In this document: positions 56,421-64,000 of the stretch, in pieces
Position numbering within the stretch: position 1 is the stretch's first letter
Layout of the letters: every line of letters starts with the position of its first letter
Source of the DNA: Acinetobacter sp. ANC 4648
GTDB lineage: Bacteria > Pseudomonadota > Gammaproteobacteria > Pseudomonadales > Moraxellaceae
Length of the DNA: 64,000 nt
Direction of reading: 5' to 3'
Assembly: GCF_002135345.1 (NCBI RefSeq)
Contig: NZ_NEGI01000001.1
Span: 434,001-498,000, forward strand
The notes under the pieces: model-generated
What the model was told of the DNA's origin: nothing
Databases searched by the model: none
The model's input: the letters and a program-made list of their open reading frames with translations, nothing else
Program-made: the position numbers and the translations under genes

Positions 56421-56891
56421 ATGGCGATTCGCCGTATCGAAGGTTTATTACATCTCGCGAGCGAAGACCGTTACGCGATTTTAGTTGGTCGTTTTAACAG
56501 CTTTGTTGTTGAACATTTGTTAGAAGGTGCAATTGATACGTTGCATCGTCATGGTGTATCCGACGATAATATCACTGTCGTTCATGCACCCGGTGCATGG
56601 GAACTTCCAGTCGTGGCTAAAAAATTAGCAACTTCCGGTAATTTCGATGCCGTGATTGCACTTGGCGCAGTGATCCGTGGTAGTACACCACATTTCGACT
56701 TCGTTGCAGGTGAATGTGCCAAAGGTTTAGGTGTAGTTGGTTTAGAGACTGGCTTACCAGTAATTAATGGTGTATTGACTACGGATAGTATTGAACAGGC
56801 GATTGAACGCTCTGGTACAAAAGCAGGTAATAAAGGTGGCGAAGCTGCTCTTACTGCAATTGAAATGGTTAACCTGTTAAAGGCAATTTAA
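56421..56891 (+). CDS. ribH: 6,7-dimethyl-8-ribityllumazine synthase
   Basis: Condenses the DHBP made by the preceding gene with 5-amino-6-ribitylaminouracil. 156 aa. [51 protein letters not shown] and the C-terminal [14 protein letters not shown] are canonical. 24 nt after ribB; nusB follows after 3 nt. Confidence 0.97.
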   Translation: MAIRRIEGLLHLASEDRYAILVGRFNSFVVEHLLEGAIDTLHRHGVSDDNITVVHAPGAWELPVVAKKLATSGNFDAVIALGAVIRGSTPHFDFVAGECAKGLGVVGLETGLPVINGVLTTDSIEQAIERSGTKAGNKGGEAALTAIEMVNLLKAI

Positions 56892-56894
56892 AGC

Positions 56895-57344
56895 ATGTCG
56901 CAAACACTCCAAGCTACTTATGCAGCAAAACGCAAAGCACGTCGTTTTGCTGTACAAGGGATTTATGAATGGCAAATGAGCCACAACCCTATTCATGAGA
57001 TTGAAGCACGCACACGTGCCGAGAATGCCATGCATAAAGTGGATCTCGGCTATTATCATGAGTTGCTCACACAAGTGGTCGCAAATCATGAAGCATTGGA
57101 TGCGTTACTGATGCCAGTACTTGATCGTGAGATTAAAGCATTGGATGGTGTTGAACTTGCAACACTACGTCTCGGCGCATACGAACTTAAAGATCATCTT
57201 GAAGTTCCATACCGCGTTGTACTAGATGAAGCAATTGAACTCGCAAAACACTTTGGCGGTGCAGACAGTCATAAATACATCAATGGTGTATTAGACCGTT
57301 TGGCAACTCGTCTTCGTGATGCAGAAAAACAGCAAGCTAAATAA
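56895..57344 (+). CDS. nusB: Transcription antitermination factor NusB
   Basis: RNA-binding helical protein that with NusE forms the rrn antitermination complex. 149 aa. [17 protein letters not shown] is the Arg-rich N-terminus; [19 protein letters not shown] and [26 protein letters not shown] are diagnostic. Position after ribH is standard. Confidence 0.97.
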   Translation: MSQTLQATYAAKRKARRFAVQGIYEWQMSHNPIHEIEARTRAENAMHKVDLGYYHELLTQVVANHEALDALLMPVLDREIKALDGVELATLRLGAYELKDHLEVPYRVVLDEAIELAKHFGGADSHKYINGVLDRLATRLRDAEKQQAK

Positions 57345-57356
57345 GTTATTGTTGCT

Positions 57357-58274
57357 ATGGCTGAGTTCTCAATTATTGATACCTATTTTAATCGTCAGAA
57401 TTTCTCTACGGTTGATTTAGGTGTCGGTGATGACTCAGCCCTGCTCACTCCACCACCGAACCAACAATTGGTTATTTGTACCGATACACTAATTTCAGGT
57501 CGGCATTTCCCACTTAATACTGCGCCACATGCTATTGGTTGGAAAAGTGTTGCTGTTAATTTATCTGATATTGCCGCTATGGGTGCGAAACCGCATAGTA
57601 TTCTTTTAGCATTGAGCTTACCCCAAATTGATCATGACTGGCTCAAAGGCTTTAGTCAGGGTTTATATGATTGTTGCGATCAATTTGGTGTCAGTTTAAT
57701 TGGTGGAGATACCACCCAAAGTCCTCATTTGACCATTACCGTTACTGCACTCGGCTGGATCGAAAGCGGCAAAGCCATTACTCGTTCTGGTGCTCAAGTC
57801 CATGATCTGGTCGTGGTCAGTGGTTCTGTCGGTGATGCTGCTTTTGCACTACAACACCCAGTACATGCTTTACAAAAACGATTGGATTATCCAACTCCAC
57901 GCTGTGAACTTGGAGTCATGCTGAAAAGCCTCGCTTCAAGCATGATTGATGTCTCAGATGGGCTGGCGCAAGATTTAGGCCATATTTTAAAAGCATCTAA
58001 TGTTGGTGCAAAATTAGAACTATCACACTTACCTATTAAGCCAGCTTTAAGCCATTTGCCCGAAAATGAGCAATGGCAATATGCTTTAGCGGGTGGTGAT
58101 GATTATGAATTATGCTTTACGATAACAATGCAAAACTACCAAAAACTTTTGCAATTACAACCCAATGTGACAACAACAATCATCGGGGAAATTACGCAAA
58201 AAAGCGGATTAATATTTGAAAAAGATGGCCGAGATCATCCACTTCAATTTCATGGATATCAACATTTTGCATAA
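57357..58274 (+). CDS. thiL: Thiamine-monophosphate kinase
   Basis: Phosphorylates TMP to thiamine diphosphate, the cofactor of aceE. 305 aa. GVGDDSALL, CTDTLISGRHF, VNLSDIAAMGAKP and LIGGDTTQSP are the PurM-like N-domain motifs; IDVSDGLAQDLGHIL and GGDDYELCFT are in the C-domain. It overlaps the start of pgpA. Confidence 0.96.
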   Translation: MAEFSIIDTYFNRQNFSTVDLGVGDDSALLTPPPNQQLVICTDTLISGRHFPLNTAPHAIGWKSVAVNLSDIAAMGAKPHSILLALSLPQIDHDWLKGFSQGLYDCCDQFGVSLIGGDTTQSPHLTITVTALGWIESGKAITRSGAQVHDLVVVSGSVGDAAFALQHPVHALQKRLDYPTPRCELGVMLKSLASSMIDVSDGLAQDLGHILKASNVGAKLELSHLPIKPALSHLPENEQWQYALAGGDDYELCFTITMQNYQKLLQLQPNVTTTIIGEITQKSGLIFEKDGRDHPLQFHGYQHFA

Positions 58275-58773
58275 ACCTTCTATTGTTTTCAAAAAAATGA
58301 CTTGGTTTGAACGCATTATTGTATTCTGCGGAGTTGGGTTTGGTTCTGGCTTAGCACCTAAAGCACCAGGAACCTTTGGTTCTGCTTTTGCACTGCTATT
58401 CATACCGATTTGGCTTGCAATTGGTTTTTCTAGCTCCATATTGGCCATATTAGTGATGTCTTTTATAGGCGTTTATATTTGTGGTCAAACCGCCAAGATT
58501 ATTCATGTACATGACGATGGTCGCATTGTTTGGGATGAATTTGCAGGACAATCGATTACCTTTTTACCCTTGATCTACTTTGGACAAATGAACTGGATCT
58601 GGGTGGCTGTCGGTTTTGGCTTATTTCGGTTATTTGATATCTGGAAGCCTTGGCCTATCCGTATCATTGACCAAAAAGTTGATGGCGGTTTTGGTATCAT
58701 GTTCGATGATATTATCGCAGGCCTATGGGCAGCACTCTGTATTTTTATCTACTTATACTTTTCTAGGGCTTAA
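58252..58773 (+). CDS. pgpA: Phosphatidylglycerophosphatase A
   Basis: Dephosphorylates PGP to phosphatidylglycerol in the inner membrane. About 173 aa. GFGSGLAPKAPGTFGSAFAL near residue 30, then IVWDEFAGQSITFLPL and RLFDIWKPWPIRIIDQKVDGGFGIMFDDIIAGL are PgpA motifs with acidic metal ligands. Start is uncertain: ATG 58252 overlaps thiL by 23 nt; ATG 58225 and 58297 are alternatives without better ribosome binding sites. Confidence 0.93.
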   Translation: MDINILHKPSIVFKKMTWFERIIVFCGVGFGSGLAPKAPGTFGSAFALLFIPIWLAIGFSSSILAILVMSFIGVYICGQTAKIIHVHDDGRIVWDEFAGQSITFLPLIYFGQMNWIWVAVGFGLFRLFDIWKPWPIRIIDQKVDGGFGIMFDDIIAGLWAALCIFIYLYFSRA

Positions 58774-58794
58774 GCCAAATCTGTTAGGTGTTAT

Positions 58795-60159
58795 ATGTCA
58801 ACTACTGTGATCATTCTTGCTGCAGGTAAAGGCACCCGAATGCGTTCTAGCCTCCCAAAGGTGTTACAGCCCTTAGCAGGACGTCCATTGCTCGGTCATG
58901 TGATTGAAACAGCAAAACTATTACACGCTAAAAATATTATTACAATTTTTGGTCATGGTGGTGATCTCGTTCAACATGCTTTTAGCCATGAAAATATACA
59001 ATGGGTAGAACAAACAGAACAATTAGGGACGGGTCATGCCGTCAAAGTGACGTTACCAGTATTACCCCAAGAGGGCATCTCTTTAATTCTGTCTGGCGAT
59101 GTTCCTTGTGTACAGCAAACGACCTTACAACGTCTCATCGATGTTTCAACGGAAACTGGAATTGGGTTAGTAACCCTAACCTTAGATGATTCTACAGGCT
59201 ATGGTCGTATCGTTCGTAAAGACGATAAAATCCAAGCCATTGTAGAACATAAAGATGCTTCCGAACAACAGCGCCAAATTAAAGAGATTAACACTGGTAT
59301 TTACTGTGTCAGTAATGCCAAATTACATGAATGGTTGCCTAAACTCAGCAATGACAATGTTCAAGGTGAATATTACCTAACTGATATTGTTGCTATGGCA
59401 CTCGCAGATGGGATGGAAATCGCATCTATTCAGCCTGAACTGGCATTTGAAGTTGAAGGTGTAAATGACCGTGTTCAACTTGCAGCTTTAGAACGTGAAT
59501 TTCAGTCTCATCAAGCAAAAAAATTAATGCAGCGAGGCGTACACCTGATTGATCCGTCACGTTTTGACTTACGTGGTGCATTAACCGTTGGTACTGATGT
59601 GCAAATCGACATTAATGTCATTATCGAAGGTAACTGTACTTTCGGAGACAATATTGAAATTGGTGCAGGTTGTATCATCAAAAATACCACTATTGCTTCA
59701 GGTACTAAAGTTCAGCCTTATAGCATTTTTGACAATGCAGTTGTTGGGGCAGATGTACAGATTGGTCCTTTCGCACGGCTACGTCCAGGTGCAAAACTGG
59801 CAGATGAAGTCCACATTGGCAACTTTGTCGAAGTGAAAAATACTTCTATTGGTCATGCATCGAAAGCCAATCATTTTGCTTATTTAGGTGATGCTGAAAT
59901 TGGTGCGGAATCAAATATCGGTGCAGGTACAATTACCTGTAACTATGATGGTGCCAATAAGCATAAAACAATTATTGGTAATCATGCCTTTATTGGTACA
60001 AATAATTCATTGGTTGCACCCATCAAAATTGGTCATGGTGCAACGACAGGTGCGGGTTCAGTGATCACGCATGATGTCGCAGACAATAGCTTGGCCTTTG
60101 AACGTGCCAAACAAATTACTAAAGAAAATTATCAACGTCCCCAAAAGGTCACGAAATAA
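58795..60159 (+). CDS. glmU: Bifunctional GlmU: GlcN-1-P acetyltransferase / uridyltransferase
   Basis: Makes UDP-GlcNAc, the precursor for MurG and LpxC pathways. 454 aa. Pyrophosphorylase domain: [23 protein letters not shown] and LSGDVPC; the C-terminal left-handed beta-helix shows hexapeptide repeats from about 250 ([16 protein letters not shown]...). Active-site [12 protein letters not shown] and [10 protein letters not shown] are intact. Between pgpA (21 nt) and glmS (12 nt). Confidence 0.98.
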   Translation: MSTTVIILAAGKGTRMRSSLPKVLQPLAGRPLLGHVIETAKLLHAKNIITIFGHGGDLVQHAFSHENIQWVEQTEQLGTGHAVKVTLPVLPQEGISLILSGDVPCVQQTTLQRLIDVSTETGIGLVTLTLDDSTGYGRIVRKDDKIQAIVEHKDASEQQRQIKEINTGIYCVSNAKLHEWLPKLSNDNVQGEYYLTDIVAMALADGMEIASIQPELAFEVEGVNDRVQLAALEREFQSHQAKKLMQRGVHLIDPSRFDLRGALTVGTDVQIDINVIIEGNCTFGDNIEIGAGCIIKNTTIASGTKVQPYSIFDNAVVGADVQIGPFARLRPGAKLADEVHIGNFVEVKNTSIGHASKANHFAYLGDAEIGAESNIGAGTITCNYDGANKHKTIIGNHAFIGTNNSLVAPIKIGHGATTGAGSVITHDVADNSLAFERAKQITKENYQRPQKVTK

Positions 60160-60171
60160 GAGGATATAACG

Positions 60172-62010
60172 ATGTGCGGTATTGTTGGTGGCGTTGCTGA
60201 ACGTAGCATTACAAATATTTTAATTGAAGGTCTAAAACGCCTTGAGTATCGTGGTTATGACTCAGCGGGTGTAGCATTGATTGACCAATGCCAAATCTTA
60301 CGTGAACGTCGCGTCGGTAAAGTGGCCAATTTAGAGCAAGCTGTAACTGAATCGAATATTCAAGGTTCATTAGGCATTGCGCATACCCGTTGGGCAACGC
60401 ATGGTAAGCCAACTGAGAATAATGCACATCCGCATATTTCTGATACTGTTGCTGTAGTACACAATGGAATTATCGAGAACTATCAAGAACTGAAAGATGA
60501 TCTTGAAGCTTTAGGCTATGTATTCACTTCACAAACAGATACTGAAGTCGTTGCCCATCTTATACATGATGCACTTAAATCAACACCGAATTTACTTAAA
60601 GCAGTCAGCCAAGTTGTTCCTCAGCTGAAAGGTGCCTACGCGCTCGGTATCGTACATACTGATCATCCTGATGAACTGATTGCAGTACGCGAAGGTTCTC
60701 CACTGGTGATTGGTGTGGGTATTGGTGAAAACTTTATCAGTTCAGATCAATTGGCACTTTTACCAGTGACCAATCGCTTTATCTACCTTGAAGAAGGTGA
60801 TATTGTCCGTTTAACCCGTGAAAGCATTGAAATTTTTGTCGATGATCAATTGATTGAACGTCCAGTTAAAGAGCTGGATGCCACAGTCAGTAATGCATCT
60901 AAAGGTGAATACAAACATTACATGCTCAAAGAAATTTATGAGCAGCCTGAAGCAATTCAACAAACCATTTCTCAAGCGTTAAATAGCAATGCCTTGCGCG
61001 ATGATTTCTTACAGCATGCCGAAGTTGATTTTAATAATATTCAACAAGTGCAAATCATTGCCTGTGGTACCAGTTACCATGCTGGAATGATTGCCAAATA
61101 TTGGTTTGAGCAACTCATAGATCTGCCTTGCCAAGTGGAAATTGCCAGCGAATTTCGTTATCGTACGCCAGTAATCGTGGGCAATACTTTGTATGTTTGT
61201 ATTTCTCAATCGGGTGAAACTGCTGATACTTTGGCTGCATTACGTGATACACAAAAACGTGCCAAAGCGAAAGGCTTAAATATCACCACCATGACGATTT
61301 GTAACGTTGCAACGTCTTCAATGGTACGTGAAACCAATCATCATTTACTCACGCTCGCAGGTCCTGAAATTGGGGTTGCTTCAACCAAAGCATTTACCAC
61401 ACAGCTTGCGGCTTTAATATTATTGATCCTAAAAATTGGTCAAATCAAGCAAACGATGACGGCTGACAAAATTGCTGAAATTACTGCTGAACTTTGGCAT
61501 CTTCCGAAAGTCATTTTAGATACCTTACAAAATGACAAAGATATTTTACGTTTATCCGACCTGTTTAAAGAGAAGCAACATTGCTTATTCTTAGGCCGTG
61601 GCACAGAGTTTCCTATTGCACTAGAAGGTGCATTAAAACTGAAAGAAATTTCATATATTCATGCAGAAGGTTATGCTGCAGGTGAACTCAAACATGGCCC
61701 ATTGGCTTTAGTTGATCATGACATGCCTGTGGTTATTCTGGCACCTAAAGATGAAATGCTCGATAAATTAAAATCAAACATGGAAGAAGTTCAAGCCCGT
61801 GGTGGTGAGCTATTTGTCTTTGCTGATGAAAATAGCGGAATTAAAAATAAAGATCGTCAACATGTAGTTAATGTACCAACGATCAGTCCACTGTTAGCAC
61901 CAATTGTATACAGTATCCCGGTGCAATTGCTGTCTTACCACGTGGCTGTATTACGTGGTACAGATGTCGACCAACCACGTAATCTTGCAAAATCTGTGAC
62001 TGTTGAATAA
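60172..62010 (+). CDS. glmS: Glucosamine--fructose-6-phosphate aminotransferase
   Basis: Makes GlcN-6-P from fructose-6-P and glutamine, first step to UDP-GlcNAc. 612 aa. Catalytic Cys2 in MCGIVGGVA; RWATHGKPTENNAHPH is the glutaminase motif; two SIS domains follow (IACGTSYHAG, ISQSGETADTL, GRGTEFPIALEGALKLKEISYIHAEGY). C-terminus LAKSVTVE is the family end. No glmS ribozyme is visible upstream: only 12 bp separate it from glmU. Confidence 0.98.
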   Translation: MCGIVGGVAERSITNILIEGLKRLEYRGYDSAGVALIDQCQILRERRVGKVANLEQAVTESNIQGSLGIAHTRWATHGKPTENNAHPHISDTVAVVHNGIIENYQELKDDLEALGYVFTSQTDTEVVAHLIHDALKSTPNLLKAVSQVVPQLKGAYALGIVHTDHPDELIAVREGSPLVIGVGIGENFISSDQLALLPVTNRFIYLEEGDIVRLTRESIEIFVDDQLIERPVKELDATVSNASKGEYKHYMLKEIYEQPEAIQQTISQALNSNALRDDFLQHAEVDFNNIQQVQIIACGTSYHAGMIAKYWFEQLIDLPCQVEIASEFRYRTPVIVGNTLYVCISQSGETADTLAALRDTQKRAKAKGLNITTMTICNVATSSMVRETNHHLLTLAGPEIGVASTKAFTTQLAALILLILKIGQIKQTMTADKIAEITAELWHLPKVILDTLQNDKDILRLSDLFKEKQHCLFLGRGTEFPIALEGALKLKEISYIHAEGYAAGELKHGPLALVDHDMPVVILAPKDEMLDKLKSNMEEVQARGGELFVFADENSGIKNKDRQHVVNVPTISPLLAPIVYSIPVQLLSYHVAVLRGTDVDQPRNLAKSVTVE

Positions 62011-62059
62011 TATTTACAAACATATCGTTAAATATTAACCACTATAGATTTTAAGCGTT

Positions 62060-62089
62060 AAAAGCCGATAATTGATTTATCGGCTTTTA
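62060..62089 (+). terminator. Terminator after glmS
   Basis: AAAAGCCGATAA-TTGA-TTTATCGGCTTTT stem; ends the rib-nus-thi-pgp-glm operon. Confidence 0.85.
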
Positions 62090-62111
62090 ACTATTTCGGG
62101 TTTTAAAACAG

Positions 62112-62576
62112 ATGAAATACTTAATCAGCGCCTGCTTAATTGGTCAAAATGTCCGCTATGATGGACAGAATAGTCTCCAGCAAAAAATCCAACAACTGAT
62201 TGTAGATCAATGTGCTGTCAGCATTTGCCCTGAGATGGCTGGGGGATTAAGTACACCACGTTTAGCTGCTGAAATTATTGGGGGTCATGGCGAAGATGTG
62301 TTAACAGGTAAAGCACATGTCCTAGATTCTGCAGGTCTTGATGTGTCTAATGAATTTATTCGAGGCGCTTATCATGCTTTGCAACTTGCTCAAAAATATC
62401 AAGTAACGCATGTCATACTAAAAGCCAATAGCCCTTCTTGTGGTTCAAAATTTATTTATGATGGCTCTTTTAACGGTACAAAAATTCTAAGCAATGGAGT
62501 AACAGCCGCGTTATTAAAACAGCACGGATATCAGGTTATGACTGAAGATGAGTTTATTCAAACTTTAACTCCTTAA
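62112..62576 (+). CDS. DUF523 family protein
   Basis: A 154-aa cytosolic protein with DUF523 features: MKYLISACLIGQNVRYDG, CPEMAGGLSTPRLAAEI and KANSPSCGSKFIYDGSF. Three conserved Cys and glycine-rich loops suggest metal or nucleotide binding. Function unknown. It stands alone after the glmS terminator. Confidence 0.9.
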   Translation: MKYLISACLIGQNVRYDGQNSLQQKIQQLIVDQCAVSICPEMAGGLSTPRLAAEIIGGHGEDVLTGKAHVLDSAGLDVSNEFIRGAYHALQLAQKYQVTHVILKANSPSCGSKFIYDGSFNGTKILSNGVTAALLKQHGYQVMTEDEFIQTLTP

Positions 62577-62632
62577 AATATTTAAAACGTAACACAATCA
62601 AAACACGCAGTAGCGATTCATTTTAAAATTTC

Positions 62633-63601
62633 TTATTCCTCAACTATTTTATTTTGTTTATTTTTCAGCTTATCCGCTTTAGCAGCCCAATAGGTTGCCA
62701 GTGCAGGTCCAGAAATATTATGCCAAAGACTAAAAATCGCACTAGGAACTGCAGTGACTGGTGATGCAGCAAAATGTACCGCTGCCAAAGCCACGCCAAG
62801 TCCTGAATTTTGCATGCCGACTTCCACTGCAACAGCCTTACAATCTGCATAAGGTAATTTGAAAAATCGACTGATCCCAAAGCCCAATAAATATCCTAAC
62901 CCGTTATGTAAAATTACAACAGCTAAAATTAATACACCTGATTGTAAAATGGCAGCCTTACTGCCCCCAATAATTGCAGCAACGATTGCAACAATTGCAA
63001 CGACTGAAATTAAAGGCATCACTTGAATATATTGCTCAACTTTTTGTTTTAATACAGCACGTGTCATTAAACCTAAAAGAATTGGAACCAAAACTACCTG
63101 TAGAATGGATACAAACATCGATGTTGCATCAATTTTCAGCCATTGGCTTGCCAATAGGTAAAAAATCGCTGGGGTTAATAGTGGTGCAAGCAAGGTCGAG
63201 ACTGAGGTACACGCAACAGAGAGTGCGGTGTTACCTTTGGCCATATAGGTGATGACATTAGATGCTGTTCCACCAGGACAACAGCCTACTAAAATTACTC
63301 CAATTGCAATTTCAGCGGGTAGTTGAAACAATTTACACAGTAAATAAGCCAGTGCAGGCATCACGACAAATTGTGCGACCACACCAATAAAAACGGCTTT
63401 AGGGCTTTGCAAGACACTTTTAAAATCAGCTAACGTCATGGTCATTCCCATGCCGAACATAATGATACCCAGCATCCATGTAATATAGGTTTTTAACCAA
63501 ACAAATGCTTCTGGAACAAGCATAGCAATGCCTGCAAATAAGATGACCCACAATGCGAACGTTTTTTGGATGAATTGACTAAAACGCAATATTACCAACA
63601 T
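62633..63601 (-). CDS. Bile acid:sodium symporter (BASS) family transporter
   Basis: A 322-aa inner-membrane protein with about ten helices. [22 protein letters not shown] and [24 protein letters not shown] are BASS signatures with the sodium-site region; [18 protein letters not shown] matches the second half. Substrates of bacterial relatives include pantoate and other organic anions; here unknown. It ends in a polar tail. Upstream lies the 3' end of pncA on the same strand. Confidence 0.9.
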   Translation of the reverse strand: MLVILRFSQFIQKTFALWVILFAGIAMLVPEAFVWLKTYITWMLGIIMFGMGMTMTLADFKSVLQSPKAVFIGVVAQFVVMPALAYLLCKLFQLPAEIAIGVILVGCCPGGTASNVITYMAKGNTALSVACTSVSTLLAPLLTPAIFYLLASQWLKIDATSMFVSILQVVLVPILLGLMTRAVLKQKVEQYIQVMPLISVVAIVAIVAAIIGGSKAAILQSGVLILAVVILHNGLGYLLGFGISRFFKLPYADCKAVAVEVGMQNSGLGVALAAVHFAASPVTAVPSAIFSLWHNISGPALATYWAAKADKLKNKQNKIVEE

Positions 63602-63697
63602 CTATTCTTCCTAAATTCAATTTTTGTTGTCATGCTTATGTGAAAGAAATATCTCAAAACTTATTGGCTATTTGCCGAAGCGACCTAATTTTTAGCA

Positions 63698-64000
63698 TTA
63701 TGCTGGTAAAATATCTTTGCTAATTAGGCGTTTTACCCCATGGGCCAACATCTCTTGCCATGCCTGTTGTAAAGATCCATTTAAATCAATTCCTTTGGTT
63801 GCATCTGCAATAACATAAGTATTAAAGCCCAATTGACTCGCATCGATTGCCGTCCAAGCCACACAAAAATCCGTAGCAATGCCTGTGATATAGACAGTAT
63901 CAATTCCACGCTCTTTTAAATAAGCCGCAAGCCCAGTCGTCGTCTTATGATCTGCTTCTTTAAAAGCTGAATAACTGTCAATCTGTGAGTGAAAACCTTT
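63698..64000 (-). CDS. pncA: Nicotinamidase, C-terminal part (window-truncated)
   Basis: Isochorismatase-fold hydrolase converting nicotinamide to nicotinate, the substrate of pncB. The last 100 codons are visible, from KGFHSQIDSYSAFKEADHKTTTGLAAYL to KRLISKDILPA. The catalytic Cys lies in TGIATDFCVAWTAIDA. The cis-peptide and Cys regions fit PncA more than isochorismatase. The N-terminus is outside the window. No clear terminator follows. Confidence 0.9.
   Translation of the reverse strand, partial: KGFHSQIDSYSAFKEADHKTTTGLAAYLKERGIDTVYITGIATDFCVAWTAIDASQLGFNTYVIADATKGIDLNGSLQQAWQEMLAHGVKRLISKDILPA

Overview
The window is chromosomal core sequence from an Acinetobacter species (Moraxellaceae, Gammaproteobacteria). 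The base composition is AT-rich. The evidence is gene order and family membership: a division/cell-wall block murG-murC-ddlB-ftsQ-ftsA-ftsZ followed by lpxC, pyrE divergent from a Crc-type protein, a yqiA-parE pair, ribB-ribH-nusB-thiL-pgpA-glmU-glmS, and a CC0125/CC1285-type lipoprotein. I see no insertion sequence, prophage, CRISPR array, tRNA or rRNA, so this is a stable backbone rather than an island. The species cannot be fixed from the sequence alone.

Layout: 1-7.4 kb (mostly minus) carries the 5' part of guaB, a flavodiiron-like metallo-beta-lactamase protein, a TMEM165/GDT1 family exporter behind a manganese (yybP-ykoY) riboswitch, and aceE-aceF of pyruvate dehydrogenase. 7.6-17.1 kb holds an M23 peptidase, dciA, lpxC and the division cluster. 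17.5-24.3 kb has an MFS transporter, gshB, a DUF3565 protein, pyrE/crc, an intergenic small-RNA candidate, an ArsC/Spx-like protein, a DUF2147 protein and an esterase. 24.4-32.6 kb has a degenerate GGDEF protein, a glutathione S-transferase broken by a stop codon, two outer-membrane barrels, a ribosome hibernation factor and yqiA-parE. 32.8-44 kb has a PGAP1-like hydrolase, dsbB, gshA, several DUF proteins, a MATE pump and a divergent SDR/TetR pair. 44-53.6 kb has phoBR, psd-rhdA, pncB, a roadblock protein, a small ribbon-helix-helix regulator, dtd and serB. 53.7-62 kb is a YtjB/AhpA-like protein and the rib-nus-thi-pgp-glm operon. 62-64 kb has a DUF523 protein, a BASS transporter and the 3' end of pncA.

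Linked functions: peptidoglycan and lipid A supply (glmS, glmU, murC, murG, ddlB, lpxC) with division (ftsQAZ); glutathione synthesis (gshA, gshB); NAD salvage (pncA, pncB); riboflavin and thiamine cofactors (ribB, ribH, thiL); phosphate sensing (phoBR).

Most interesting non-coding signal: about 155 nt downstream of crc (21915-22070) look like a Csr/Rsm-type regulatory RNA. It has nine GGA triplets, two of them presented in short stem-loops (one in the terminator loop), a strong intrinsic terminator, and a GacA-box-like element about 67 bp upstream of the inferred start. The leader of the PGAP1-like hydrolase (32727-32820) carries the same type of GGA stem-loop and a GGA at its ribosome binding site, so it is a possible target of the same system. 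Several clean operator palindromes are also reported. Most intergenic stems end in classical intrinsic terminators, listed individually.
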